A stretch of DNA of 64,000 bases. It comes from Caryophanales bacterium (GTDB lineage Bacteria; Bacillota; Bacilli; Bacillales; Amphibacillaceae). Under the pieces are notes generated by a model. The model was not told the origin of the DNA. It was given only the letters and a program-made list of their open reading frames with translations, and did no database searches. The translations under genes were made by a program, and so were the position numbers. The stretch spans positions 1 through 64,000 of the forward strand of contig JAPFDS010000033.1 of NCBI GenBank assembly GCA_026168805.1, read 5' to 3'. Shown piece by piece: positions 8,340 to 17,422 of the stretch (position 1 is the first letter of the stretch; every line of letters begins with the position of its first letter).

Positions 8340-8513
8340 GTGAAATCCACTCTACGTAGTTTTTTGGTTATTGTGGAATCCACTCTACTTTGAGGATGTC
8401 ATAATTTTCATTTTTAGCTCCATCTCTCCTGTATGAAGTTATGTTAGACCGTTCGTAACTTCATTTTGTATCGATGTAGCGTTATCGGTTATTATGACAT
8501 CCACTCTACTATT
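8340..8513. repeat. imperfect palindromic repeat with three ATCCACTCTAC direct repeats
   Basis: Three identical 11-mers ATCCACTCTAC start at 8345, 8378 and 8499. Between the last two lies an imperfect palindrome whose inner arms read GAAGTTATG and GTAACTTCAT. The layout and inner sequence resemble the longer copies of the AATGAATTTCAT repeat family seen at 21590, 35430 and 38862, so I read it as a diverged member. It lies upstream of spoIID, within the 400 gene-free bases 8312-8711. Confidence 0.6.
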
Positions 8514-8574
8514 AAATCTATACACAGATAGGTAAAAATAGAACTTGATTGGAGGATTTTCGAGGAAAAAAATT

Positions 8575-8704
8575 GAGGTTGAGACAACAGATTTAAAGTT
8601 AACTCACATACGAACATTCTAATTTAACAAGTAGAATTACCCGCTTCGGAAATTAGAGTGTTATTCGTATTTTGGGAGATACAACTTTGATTTGTCTCAA
8701 CCTC
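8575..8704. repeat. 130-bp palindromic repeat (deleted copy of the GC-hairpin family)
   Basis: Ends are perfect 13-base inverted repeats GAGGTTGAGACAA and TTGTCTCAACCTC. Inside is a second inverted repeat around ATACGAACATTCTAATTT. Sequence matches the copies at 31927-32173 and 58159-58349, but the central GC-rich hairpin is missing, the junction falling at CTTCGGAAATTAGAG. It starts seven bases after the oppF stop codon and may also end the opp transcript. Confidence 0.8.
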
Positions 8705-8711
8705 GTATCGA

Positions 8712-9668
8712 TTAATATAAATGACAGGCTACATAATGTCCTTCTTCTTGCTCTTTAAATGTTGGAACAACTTCACTACATATATCCATTGCAGCTGGGC
8801 AACGTGTCCTGAATACACATCCACTTGGTGGATCGATGGGACTTGGTAGTTCCCCTTCTAAAATAATTCGCTCGCGTTTTTCTTCTACGTCTGGATCTGG
8901 AATCGGAATAGCTGAGAGCAATGCTTTTGTATACGGATGTAAAGGGTTTTCGTACAGTTGATCGCTCGTCGTTAATTCGACTAAATTCCCTAAATACATG
9001 ACACCAATACGATCTGAAATTTGCCTAACCATTGATAAATCGTGGGCAATAAACAAAAAAGTCAGACCCATTTCAGTTTGCAGGCGTTTTAACAAATTGA
9101 CCACTTGGGCTTGTACGGAGACATCAAGTGCTGAGATTGGTTCATCTGCAATAATAAAGTCAGGTTGCAGCGCTAATGCACGTGCAATTCCGATCCGCTG
9201 TCTTTGACCTCCACTAAATTCGTGGGGATATCGATTCGCATGGTCTCGATCAAGACCTACTTCCTCAAGAAGTGAGATGATTTCATCCAGTTGCTCTTTT
9301 TTACTCTCATATAAACCATGCACTTCCATCGGCTCTCCTATCACTTCGCGGACGGTGGAACGTGGATTTAATGATGCATACGGATCTTGGAAAATCATTT
9401 GCATTTTTTTATAAAAGTCAAATTCCTCTTCTTTCGATAATGCATGTACATCTTCACCATCATATAGTACGTTTCCATCTGTTTTATTGTAAAGTCCCAT
9501 AATAGTTCTACCGATTGTCGTTTTTCCACATCCAGATTCTCCAACGAGTCCAAACGTTTCCCCGCGATAGACATCAAAGGACACATCATCGACGGCCTTT
9601 AATATTTGTCCTCTGCCTACTTCAAAGTGTTTTTTTAACCCTTTTACTTCTAGTATTTTCTCTTTCAT
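8712..9668 (-). CDS. oppF: oligopeptide ABC transporter ATP-binding protein OppF/DppF-like
   Basis: A 318-residue ATPase powering peptide import, partner of the OppD-like protein encoded upstream. Walker A GESGCGKTT (residues 43-51), Q-loop in MIFQDPYASLNPR, signature SGGQRQR and Walker B FIIADEP are intact. The C-terminal cysteine-bearing peptide-transporter extension is present (PSGCVFRTRCPAA, then DICSE and ACH). It is the last gene of the oppBCDA-ldcA-oppF operon, 44 bases after ldcA. Confidence 0.92.
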   Translation of the reverse strand: MKEKILEVKGLKKHFEVGRGQILKAVDDVSFDVYRGETFGLVGESGCGKTTIGRTIMGLYNKTDGNVLYDGEDVHALSKEEEFDFYKKMQMIFQDPYASLNPRSTVREVIGEPMEVHGLYESKKEQLDEIISLLEEVGLDRDHANRYPHEFSGGQRQRIGIARALALQPDFIIADEPISALDVSVQAQVVNLLKRLQTEMGLTFLFIAHDLSMVRQISDRIGVMYLGNLVELTTSDQLYENPLHPYTKALLSAIPIPDPDVEEKRERIILEGELPSPIDPPSGCVFRTRCPAAMDICSEVVPTFKEQEEGHYVACHLY

Positions 9669-9712
9669 CCTACATTCTCCTCTAGATTAGATGGTATACG
9701 CCATACGTGCAT

Positions 9713-10633
9713 CTACTTTACCCCTTGTTCAATATGCAAACGTTTTGGTTCTGAAGATAAGATCGCTTGTGTACCTAATGGAACTCCTATGTTTGGAAAA
9801 CAATGCCCCATTTGAAATCCTGCAACAACAGGTTTGTTCAATTTTGAAAAGTAATGATGAAAGACAGAATCAAACGCTTCACTTCTCACGGTTTGATCTA
9901 AATTTCTCGCTCTAAAGTCACCAATAACAATCCCCGCTACTTCATCCAGTTTACCAGATTGTTTAAGTTGATTACATAATCCGTCGACTTGATAAACTTC
10001 TTCCCCAATGTCTTCTATGAGCAAGATGGAATTACGCAGATCTATTTCGTGGGGTGTTCCCATGGTACTCATCAGAACCGATAAGTTCCCACCGACGAAA
10101 GGTCCTTTGGCTAATCCTTTAGAAATCACTCGAAGTGGAGAAGTTGTTTCATCATATGTAATTGGGGCGGGATTAAATAGTTGCTCAAACGATTGTTCAG
10201 ATTTTAGATCAAAATGATTGGATGAGATATCTGAAGCGATCATCGGCCCGTGAAATGTCACAAAACCCGCTTCCTGTCTAATCGCTGTATGTATATATGT
10301 AATATCACTGTACCCCCAAATAATCTTAGGGTTCTTTCGTATTAAATGATAATCAAGCATGGAGGCTATTCTTCCGGTACCATACCCTCCTCGTGCACAG
10401 AAAATAGCTTTAATAGATGGGTCTGCAATCATTTTATGAAAATCATCTACACGTTCTTCATCCGTACCAGCAATAAACCCATTGTTTTCATAGACGTGTT
10501 CTCCTAGTTTTACGTGGAGTCCTCGTTTTTTAAAAAATGGAATGGCTTGCTTTAATTTTTGTGCATCTACTGGCCCTGCTGGAGCAATAATTCCGACTGT
10601 ATCTCCTGTAGATAAACGTGCTGGTTTGTACAT
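9713..10633 (-). CDS. LD-carboxypeptidase (peptidase S66), LdcA/YkfA-like
   Basis: A 306-residue cytoplasmic serine peptidase that removes the terminal D-amino acid from murein tetrapeptides. The S66 Ser-Glu-His triad is visible: Ser109 in WGYSD, Glu207 in LLIEDIGE and His277 in GHCFPN, followed by PLGT. Length fits the family. It lies between oppA and oppF. The arrangement recalls B. subtilis dppE-ykfA, where a dipeptide importer and LD-carboxypeptidase recycle wall peptides, so the transporter here may import murein peptides; that is inference. Confidence 0.9.
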   Translation of the reverse strand: MYKPARLSTGDTVGIIAPAGPVDAQKLKQAIPFFKKRGLHVKLGEHVYENNGFIAGTDEERVDDFHKMIADPSIKAIFCARGGYGTGRIASMLDYHLIRKNPKIIWGYSDITYIHTAIRQEAGFVTFHGPMIASDISSNHFDLKSEQSFEQLFNPAPITYDETTSPLRVISKGLAKGPFVGGNLSVLMSTMGTPHEIDLRNSILLIEDIGEEVYQVDGLCNQLKQSGKLDEVAGIVIGDFRARNLDQTVRSEAFDSVFHHYFSKLNKPVVAGFQMGHCFPNIGVPLGTQAILSSEPKRLHIEQGVK

Positions 10634-10656
10634 GATACTCCCCCAACTTTCTGTAG

Positions 10657-10707
10657 TAAAAAGGACGGGCTCATTTACACATGCATATGTAAATGAGCCT
10701 CCTTTTT
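10657..10707 (-). terminator. hairpin/terminator after oppA
   Basis: Perfect 12-base arms GGCTCATTTACA (10668-10679) and TGTAAATGAGCC (10688-10699). On the minus strand it is followed by CGTCCTTTTTAC. It lies between oppA and ldcA and could partly terminate after the abundant binding-protein message. The plus strand also has a T run. Confidence 0.75.
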
Positions 10708-10744
10708 ATGCATAGATTGTATCACTTAAATGACAAATGTTTGC

Positions 10745-12400
10745 TTACTTTTTGTCAGCATATTTTAAATCTAAATAGCCAACTGGATGACGAAGTACAC
10801 CTTCAACGCCTTCTTTTTCTAATTTCACGTCGTTGTAATAACGAATAGGAGTAGCCATCATTTCATCAGCTAACATACGCTCTGCTTCATACATTGCTTC
10901 CCAACGAGCTTCTTCATCAGCTTCATATTTTCCATCTTCAATCAACGCATCATATTCTTCACTTGAAAATCCAGTACGGTTCATAGATGAATCCGTAATG
11001 AAACTTTCTAAGAAGTTGATTGGGTCATCGTAGTCATTCAGGAATGAACTACGTGAGAACTGAAGTTCATTAGCTACTTGTGCATCAGAGAATACTTGCC
11101 ACTCTAAGTTTTCAAGGGTGACTTCAACATCTAAGTGCTCAATATACATATCCTGAATAGCTTCAGCTACCGCTTTGTTCGTGTCACTTGTGTTATAGGA
11201 TAGAGTGACTTTAGGTAGCTCATCCCATCCCTCTTCTTCCATTCCCTCTTCAAGTAACTCTTGTGCCTTTTCTGGATCAAATGGTACGATGTCTTCGTTT
11301 TCATCACGGAAATCACTTCCATCTGGTGCAGTGAATCCAGGTGAAATATATCCGTATGCAGGCTCTACTTGGTTTTTAACAACGAATTCAGCAATATCTG
11401 CACGATTAATCGCTAATCCAAACGCTTGCCTAATTTTCTTATTCGTAAACGGCTCTTCTGTTACGTTAAAACGGAAGAACTCTAGTCCACCTTCTTCTTC
11501 AATGCGTATATCGTCATCTTCCATTAATTGGTCAGATAATTCAGAAGGAATACTAACTGTATCTAAGTCTCCTGATTCATACATTTGATAAGATGTATTA
11601 TCTTCATCAATCATTGCCCAATCAATTCCATCTAATTTAACAGCATCCGCATCCCAATACTCTTCATTCTTTGCCATGAACATATCAGAATCATGATTCC
11701 ATTCTTCTAACTTAAATGGACCATTTCCAACAAACGTGTCCGCTTCTGCGTGCCATTTGTCGTTTTCTTCTGCTACTTCTTGGTTAATTGGGAAAAATGC
11801 AGGGTTCGAAATTAAATCAAGGAAAAACCCTGTTGGATGTTTTAATTCCACTTCTAATGTTTCATCATCAACCGCAGTAATACCTACATCCTCTACATCA
11901 CCGTCTCCAGCGTTATACTCTTCTGCGCCTTCAATAAAGTATCCTAAGAACGCTGCTTCAGATGCAGTCTCTGGATCAAGCATGTATTTCCATGCATATT
12001 CAAAGTCTCCTGCAACAACCGGGTCTCCATTGGACCAGTTTGCATCTTCTCTTATGGTAAATGTGTATGTTAAGCCGTCATCCGATAGTTCCCAGCTTTC
12101 TGCTGCACCTTCTGTTGGTTCTGAATTCTCATCAAGACGTGTTAAACCTTCCATTAAGTTATTTAATGGCGTCCATGATACTGAGTCAAACCCAATCGAT
12201 GGATCGAATGATTTTGGTTCATCTCCATTGTTAATATAGAAAATTTTCTCTCCGCCATCATCTTCTCCATCTGTACCTTCTGTTTCTTCTGCGTCATCGT
12301 CATCTGCAGGTTTTTCTTCTCCTGCATCTTCGCCAGTGGAGCAAGCCATTAATGCTACTGCAGTAATTATGGCGAGCAAAAACAATACATACTTCCTCAT
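10745..12400 (-). CDS. oppA: oligopeptide-binding lipoprotein OppA/DppE-like
   Basis: A 551-residue extracytoplasmic solute-binding protein (SBP_bac_5) that captures peptides for the OppBCDF permease. Signal peptide with lipobox LMAC (Cys20). A 30-residue Asp/Glu-rich linker separates the lipid anchor from the folded domain, which contains SIGFDSVSWTPLNNLMEGL, the family hallmark NWSNGDPVVAGDFEYAWK and FGLAINRADIAEF. RBS GGGGGAAA lies before the ATG. It is flanked by hairpins at 12438-12477 and 10657-10707, as expected for a gene needed in excess over the permease. The peptide specificity cannot be read from sequence. Confidence 0.92.
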   Translation of the reverse strand: MRKYVLFLLAIITAVALMACSTGEDAGEEKPADDDDAEETEGTDGEDDGGEKIFYINNGDEPKSFDPSIGFDSVSWTPLNNLMEGLTRLDENSEPTEGAAESWELSDDGLTYTFTIREDANWSNGDPVVAGDFEYAWKYMLDPETASEAAFLGYFIEGAEEYNAGDGDVEDVGITAVDDETLEVELKHPTGFFLDLISNPAFFPINQEVAEENDKWHAEADTFVGNGPFKLEEWNHDSDMFMAKNEEYWDADAVKLDGIDWAMIDEDNTSYQMYESGDLDTVSIPSELSDQLMEDDDIRIEEEGGLEFFRFNVTEEPFTNKKIRQAFGLAINRADIAEFVVKNQVEPAYGYISPGFTAPDGSDFRDENEDIVPFDPEKAQELLEEGMEEEGWDELPKVTLSYNTSDTNKAVAEAIQDMYIEHLDVEVTLENLEWQVFSDAQVANELQFSRSSFLNDYDDPINFLESFITDSSMNRTGFSSEEYDALIEDGKYEADEEARWEAMYEAERMLADEMMATPIRYYNDVKLEKEGVEGVLRHPVGYLDLKYADKK

Positions 12401-12437
12401 CTTGTTTCCCCCTTTTATAAAATGTGGTTCATATATA

Positions 12438-12477
12438 TCTTCATTAACGATTGAATGACATTCAATCGTTAATGAAG
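12438..12477. other. perfect intercistronic stem-loop between oppD and oppA
   Basis: CTTCATTAACGATTGAATG and its reverse complement pair perfectly (19 bp) with almost no loop. There is no T run on the minus strand, so it looks more like an RNA-processing or stability element than a terminator. It precedes the oppA ribosome site by about 28 bases. Confidence 0.7.
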
Positions 12478-12515
12478 AGTAATAAAAGCGACCGACAGAT
12501 CAGTCACTATATTAC

Positions 12516-13517
12516 TTATTTCGATGAAGCTGCCTGAAGTTTCTTTGCACGTTCATCTTGTAACCAACAATGTACACGGTGTTCGTCTGACAAGGAAGTT
12601 TCATCTGGGTACATTTTATTGCACACAACCATTGCAAATTCACAACGTGCTGCAAATGGGCAGCCTTCAGGTGGTGCGAATAAATCTGGCGGTGTTCCCT
12701 CTATGGAAGTTAACTCACTGCCACGCTGATCTAATCGAGGCACTGAACTGAGCAAGCCTTTTGTATAAGGATGTTCAGTCTTATAAAATATGTCTCTTTT
12801 GGTGCCTGTTTCAATAATTTTCCCTGCGTACATGACCGCAATGCGATCAGCAACTTTAGCAACGACTCCCAAATCATGGGTAATTAAAATAATCGAAACA
12901 CCTGTTGCTTGTTGAATCTCATCAAATAATTCTAAAATTTGCGCTTGGATCGTAACATCGAGCGCAGTTGTTGGCTCATCTGCAATGAGTAATTCCGGCT
13001 GACAAATGAGTGCTATTGCAATAACAATTCGCTGTCTCATCCCTCCACTAAATTGGTGAGGGTACTGCTTCATACGTTCATCCGGATTTGGAATGCCAAC
13101 AAGTTCAAGCATTTGTAAAGCTTTCTTTTCCGCTTCACTATTTGATAAATTTTGGTGTTCCTTTATTCCTTCAGTTAACTGCGTTCCAATGGTTAATGTT
13201 GGGTTTAAAGCTGTCATCGGGTCTTGGAACACCATTGATATATCAACTCCACGAATGGAGCGCATCTTCTTTTCAGAGACTTTCGTTAAATCTTTTCCTT
13301 TAAACTTCACGGATCCTTTGGTAATTTTTCCTGGAGGACTGGGAATGAGTCGCATAATTGCATTCGATGTTACACTCTTTCCGCAACCAGACTCCCCTAC
13401 AATGGCAAGTGTTTCTCCTTTGTGTAAATCAAACGACACACCGCGAACTGCCTGAACAGTTCCGCCATACGTCGTAAACGTAACGTGAAGGTCCTCTACT
13501 TCAAGTATCTTTTCCAT
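12516..13517 (-). CDS. oppD: oligopeptide ABC transporter ATP-binding protein OppD/DppD-like
   Basis: A 333-residue ATPase with Walker A GESGCGKSV (about 39-47), Q-loop VFQDPMTALNP, signature SGGMRQR and Walker B LLIADEPTTALD. The C-terminal peptide-transporter extension carries the cysteines of EGCPFAARCEFAMVVCNKMYP. AGGTGG lies before the ATG. It starts eight bases after oppC ends, so translation is probably coupled. Together with OppF it forms the heterodimeric motor. Confidence 0.92.
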   Translation of the reverse strand: MEKILEVEDLHVTFTTYGGTVQAVRGVSFDLHKGETLAIVGESGCGKSVTSNAIMRLIPSPPGKITKGSVKFKGKDLTKVSEKKMRSIRGVDISMVFQDPMTALNPTLTIGTQLTEGIKEHQNLSNSEAEKKALQMLELVGIPNPDERMKQYPHQFSGGMRQRIVIAIALICQPELLIADEPTTALDVTIQAQILELFDEIQQATGVSIILITHDLGVVAKVADRIAVMYAGKIIETGTKRDIFYKTEHPYTKGLLSSVPRLDQRGSELTSIEGTPPDLFAPPEGCPFAARCEFAMVVCNKMYPDETSLSDEHRVHCWLQDERAKKLQAASSK

Positions 13518-13525
13518 GTTGCCAC

Positions 13526-14479
13526 CTACTTCCTTAGTTTCGGATCAAGAGCATCTTGTAATCCGTCCCCTAACACGTTAAATGCGAACATCGTAAATGA
13601 AATAAAGAATGCTGGGAAGAACAATGTCCACCAATACCCTGATAAAATAGCACCTAATGAATCATTCGCCATCACACCCCAACTCGCATGTGGAGCTTGA
13701 ATTCCTAGTCCAATAAAACTCAAGAATGCTTCTGCGAAAATAGCAGACGGTACGGTTAATGTCATCTGTACGATAATAGGTCCCATTGAATTGGGCAGTA
13801 AGTTCTTTCGGATAATCCGCCATGTTTTGGCCCCGAATGATTGAGAGGCGAGAACAAATTCATAGTTCTTTACTTGCATCACTTGTCCCCGCACAATTCG
13901 CGCCATCCCGACCCAACCGGTGACGGTAAGTGCTAAGATGATCGTCCCTAAACTCGGGCCTAAGACAACTAATAGGAGAATAACAACGAGCAAATATGGA
14001 AGTCCATATAAGATCTCGATAATCCGCATCATAATGTTGTCGGTTCTTCCACCTTTATATCCACAGATTCCTCCGTAAATAATTCCTATCGTCACGTCTA
14101 GTAATGCTGCCATAAATCCAACAAATAAAGAGATACGCGCTCCATACCATGTTCTTGTAAACACGTCTCTACCTGCTGAATCAGTCCCGAACCAGTGTTC
14201 ACTGGAGGGAGCTTGGTATTGATTTGGACGATCTTGTTGGTTTACATCATACGGTGAGAATATTGGACCAAAAATAGCTAGCAGTGCAAGTAACACTAAA
14301 AATACCAACCCTAGCATAGCTAATTTATTAGATCGTAGTCTGCGCCATGCATCTTTCCAATACGATAAGGATGGACGTGAAACGGCTTCTGCGCTTCGAC
14401 CTTCTTTATCGTCCCATTCAAACCATTCGTCTGGAACAGCTGCTGTTGATTGTACATCTAATCGTTCATCTTTACGCAT
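13526..14479 (-). CDS. oppC: oligopeptide ABC transporter permease OppC/DppC-like
   Basis: A 317-residue inner-membrane permease. A hydrophilic N-terminus (about 55 residues) precedes the first helix (AMLGLVFLVLLALLAIFGPIF), then a loop with GTDSAGRDVFTRTWYGAR and five more helices. The permease-ATPase contact motif (EAFLSFIGLGIQAPHASWG, near 245-263) is intact. The start follows the oppB stop by two bases. Confidence 0.92.
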   Translation of the reverse strand: MRKDERLDVQSTAAVPDEWFEWDDKEGRSAEAVSRPSLSYWKDAWRRLRSNKLAMLGLVFLVLLALLAIFGPIFSPYDVNQQDRPNQYQAPSSEHWFGTDSAGRDVFTRTWYGARISLFVGFMAALLDVTIGIIYGGICGYKGGRTDNIMMRIIEILYGLPYLLVVILLLVVLGPSLGTIILALTVTGWVGMARIVRGQVMQVKNYEFVLASQSFGAKTWRIIRKNLLPNSMGPIIVQMTLTVPSAIFAEAFLSFIGLGIQAPHASWGVMANDSLGAILSGYWWTLFFPAFFISFTMFAFNVLGDGLQDALDPKLRK

Positions 14480-14481
14480 CG

Positions 14482-15414
14482 TTAATCCCCCTCCTTCTCA
14501 TGCACTTTGATACGGGGGTCTAACAATCCGTAAGCAATGTCTACTAAGAATAATGTAAAGATTAAAAATGCACTGTAAAACACGGTTGTTCCCATAATGA
14601 CTGGATAGTCACGGTGGTTAATTCCTTCAATGAAATACCGCCCCATTCCTGGGATACCGAATATTTTTTCAATAACGAATGTACCAGTTAAAATACCTGC
14701 GAGTAATGTACCTAACAATGTTACTACAGGCATCAAGGCGTTTCTTAGTGCGTGTTTAACAGTAATCTTCCAAGGAGATAACCCTTTGGCTCGTGCCATC
14801 TTTATATAATCTTGTGTCAGTACTTCAAGCATGGTAGACCTTGTCAGTCTAGCAATGATTGCCATCGGGCCTGTTGCTAACGCTAGGACCGGAAGAACCA
14901 TATGCTTCCAACTTGCCCATGTCGCAACTGGAAGCAACTCCCAGTCTACGGCAAATTTTTGGATGAGTAAGGTTGCTAGAATAAAGTTTGGTATGGAAAT
15001 ACCAAGAACTGCAAATGCCATGGCTAAATAGTCAATGACACCATTGTGTCTAAGGGCTGCAACAATCCCTAGTGTAATGCCGGAAATAATCGCAAAGAGA
15101 ATGGTAAAGCCCCCGAGTTCCGCTGAAATTGGAAAACCTTGACCGAGCAAGTCATTTACAGACCGATCCGGTTGTTTAATCGAAGGCCCAAAATCTAACG
15201 TGACAATCGACTTAATATAATTTAAATATTGAACAAATAAAGGCTTATCTAAGTTATAATGTTTTTCTAAGTTTTCTTGGATGACTTCGTTTGTTGTACT
15301 CTCACTTGTAAATGGTGAACCTGGAATACTATTCATCAGTACAAAGGTGAGCGTAACAATAATCCAAAGTGTAATAAGCATAATCCCAAAGCGTTTTAAT
15401 ATGTATCGTAGCAA
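14482..15414 (-). CDS. oppB: oligopeptide ABC transporter permease OppB/DppB-like
   Basis: A 310-residue permease, first gene of the opp operon. It starts with TTG (15412-15414) preceded by GGGGGGTGG. Residues 1-27 form the first membrane helix; the permease loop MARAKGLSPWKITVKHALRNA (split before Leu-Met-Pro) contacts the ATPases. The transcript has a leader of about 335 bases, with a sigma-A promoter at 15756-15784 and a possible leader peptide. The operon lies between murAA and spoIID, which are adjacent in B. subtilis. Confidence 0.92.
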   Translation of the reverse strand: MLRYILKRFGIMLITLWIIVTLTFVLMNSIPGSPFTSESTTNEVIQENLEKHYNLDKPLFVQYLNYIKSIVTLDFGPSIKQPDRSVNDLLGQGFPISAELGGFTILFAIISGITLGIVAALRHNGVIDYLAMAFAVLGISIPNFILATLLIQKFAVDWELLPVATWASWKHMVLPVLALATGPMAIIARLTRSTMLEVLTQDYIKMARAKGLSPWKITVKHALRNALMPVVTLLGTLLAGILTGTFVIEKIFGIPGMGRYFIEGINHRDYPVIMGTTVFYSAFLIFTLFLVDIAYGLLDPRIKVHEKEGD

Positions 15415-15593
15415 GAAGTTCCACCCCCCAAGTAAAAAACAAACTTCACTTTCATGATTTTTCTGATAACTTCACTAACAATTTTTAATAATATCGTTTA
15501 CCTACTATTGGTTCATACATTTACAGGATCCGTACACTTCGCGTGTTTTTATGTAAGCGATTTCAAATTCAATAAAAAAATAATGATCAACAT

Positions 15594-15647
15594 TCAATAA
15601 AATATAGCTTTGTATGAAGTTGAACAATCCTGTTGAGTATCTTTCAT
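15594..15647 (-). CDS. possible 17-residue leader peptide in the opp leader
   Basis: AAGGAG ten bases before an ATG opens a 17-codon frame (MKDTQQDCSTSYKAIFY) ending in TGA, about 110 bases into the predicted opp transcript. No terminator or antiterminator pair was found after it. It may be chance; the good ribosome site in a long untranslated leader is the only support. Confidence 0.3.
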   Translation of the reverse strand: MKDTQQDCSTSYKAIFY

Positions 15648-15755
15648 GCGTGTATAACTCCTTATACAATATGTTCGTACGTATGTTTTTATGTAGATCC
15701 TTATCGATTATCTGTTGGTATGTTTCACCTTCCTTATAATTTTAAGATTACGTTA

Positions 15756-15784
15756 ATTCTAACAAGTTATACATATTTTTTCAA
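15756..15784 (-). promoter_or_regulatory. sigma-A promoter of the opp operon
   Basis: On the minus strand TTGAAA (15779-15784) and TAGAAT (15756-15761) are spaced by 17 bases. The transcript start should be near 15749, leaving a leader of about 335 bases before oppB. The rest of 15415-15937 is AT-rich, with no gene apart from the possible leader peptide. Confidence 0.7.
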
Positions 15785-15937
15785 GTTTTAGAGTGTGAAG
15801 AATATATAATATATGCAATTGTACGAAAGTTGAATTTCCATGAAACTCTAGCGTAAAATTCGTGTTATGAATGTCACTAAATTACATGATTCCATTCATA
15901 ATTACGTTTGTTGTACATATACTTTCAATGTTGGGTC

Positions 15938-16035
15938 CCTTCTAAAAAAAGGAATGTAAAGCGGATGCTTTGGCATTCCTTTTTAGAAGGAGATCTTCTA
16001 TTCAGTGAACAGATGGGGTTCGCACTCCATCTGTT
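15938..16035 (-). terminator. double hairpin terminator after murAA
   Basis: First hairpin: arms AACAGATGG (16008-16016) and CCATCTGTT (16027-16035), 23 bases after the murAA stop. Second hairpin: 15938-15990, arms CCTTCTAAAAA and TTTTTAGAAGG with an inner GGAATG/CATTCC stem. On the minus strand the inner stem runs into TTTTTTT. Together they separate murAA from the opp operon. Confidence 0.75.
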
Positions 16036-16058
16036 TTACATGCACTTTTTTTACAATA

Positions 16059-17387
16059 TTATTCAATAAAAACCTTGCTTTCTGTTGAATCTACTTCCAT
16101 TTCTTTCATTGTATAAACAGGGTTTCCTTCTGCATCCACACGCTCAATATCTGCGCCCAGTGCTGCCAATTTTAATTCAAAATCAACATACCCTCTGTCT
16201 AAATGCTTTAGCTCTACTACACGTGTAAGACCTTCTGCTACAAGTCCTGCTAATACAAGCGCAGCTGCTGCACGTAAATCCGTTGCTGCAACTTCAGCTC
16301 CTTGTAAAGTTGTTGGTCCTTCAATAATGACACTTCGACCTTCTATTTTCATATTTGCATTCATGCGTCTAAATTCTTCTACGTGCATAAATCTGTTCTC
16401 AAATACTGTCTCAGAAACAACACTTGTTCCTTCTGCACAGACCATCAGTGCCATCATTTGTGCTTGCATGTCTGTTGGAAACCCAGGATGTGGTAATGTT
16501 TTAATGTCGGTTGGTGTAAGACGTTCTGGTCCAACAACTCGAATACCATTATTTTCTTCAGTAATTGTGACGTTCATTTCTTCTAACTTCGATATGACTG
16601 GACGTAAGTGTTCTGATATTGCATTTTCAATCAAAACGTCTCCACCAGTAATGGCTGCTGCAGCCATGAATGTGCCTGCTTCAATTCGATCAGGAATAAT
16701 TGCATGTGTAGCACCTTTAAGTGTTTCTACCCCTTCAATTCGAATGGTTTCAGTACCTGCTCCAACAATGCGTGCTCCCATTTTATTTAAGTAATTTGCT
16801 AAATCGACAATTTCAGGCTCTTTTGCACAGTTTTCTAAAATTGTTGTCCCTTCTGCGAGCGCCGCTGCCATAATAATATTTTGTGTAGCACCTACACTTG
16901 GCATATCTAAATAAACTTTGGCACCTTGAAGACGACCGTCTGCATAAACTTCGACGAATCCATTCCCTACATGCACTTTTGCACCCATAGCTTCGAATCC
17001 TTTCAGATGAAGGTCAATAGGTCTTGAACCAATCGCACAACCACCTGGTAAAGCTACTTTTGCATGCCCGTATCGAGCTAAAAGTGGCCCTAACACTAAG
17101 ACAGATGCACGCATTTTGCGTACATATTCAAAAGGTGCTTCTGATGTCAATTCTTTTGTAGCATCTACTGTTACTTCGTTATTTTCAAATGTTATATCGA
17201 CGTTTAAGTGTTTTAATACCTCATTAATTGTACGTACATCTGCAAGGTCAGGCACATCCGTGATAACGCTTTTTCCTTCGCTTGCAATCATGCTAGCAGC
17301 AATTACAGGTAATACTGCATTCTTTGCTCCTGCAACGCGAACAGTTCCACGTAAGCTTTTCCCGCCTTTGACGATAATTTTATCCAT
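16059..17387 (-). CDS. murAA: UDP-N-acetylglucosamine 1-carboxyvinyltransferase MurAA
   Basis: A 442-residue enzyme for the first committed step of peptidoglycan synthesis: transfer of enolpyruvate from PEP to UDP-GlcNAc. The fosfomycin-target Cys117 lies in [11 protein letters not shown]; Lys22-Asn23 (GAKN) and the PDRIEAGTF motif are present. It is one of two MurA paralogues in the window; this copy occupies the murAA position next to ywmB and the atp genes, and the other (50952-52247) the murAB position near rho. A double hairpin follows. Confidence 0.96.
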   Translation of the reverse strand: MDKIIVKGGKSLRGTVRVAGAKNAVLPVIAASMIASEGKSVITDVPDLADVRTINEVLKHLNVDITFENNEVTVDATKELTSEAPFEYVRKMRASVLVLGPLLARYGHAKVALPGGCAIGSRPIDLHLKGFEAMGAKVHVGNGFVEVYADGRLQGAKVYLDMPSVGATQNIIMAAALAEGTTILENCAKEPEIVDLANYLNKMGARIVGAGTETIRIEGVETLKGATHAIIPDRIEAGTFMAAAAITGGDVLIENAISEHLRPVISKLEEMNVTITEENNGIRVVGPERLTPTDIKTLPHPGFPTDMQAQMMALMVCAEGTSVVSETVFENRFMHVEEFRRMNANMKIEGRSVIIEGPTTLQGAEVAATDLRAAAALVLAGLVAEGLTRVVELKHLDRGYVDFELKLAALGADIERVDAEGNPVYTMKEMEVDSTESKVFIE

Positions 17388-17422
17388 TTAACAGATCTCC
17401 TTCAAAATCGCTTTTCAATATA

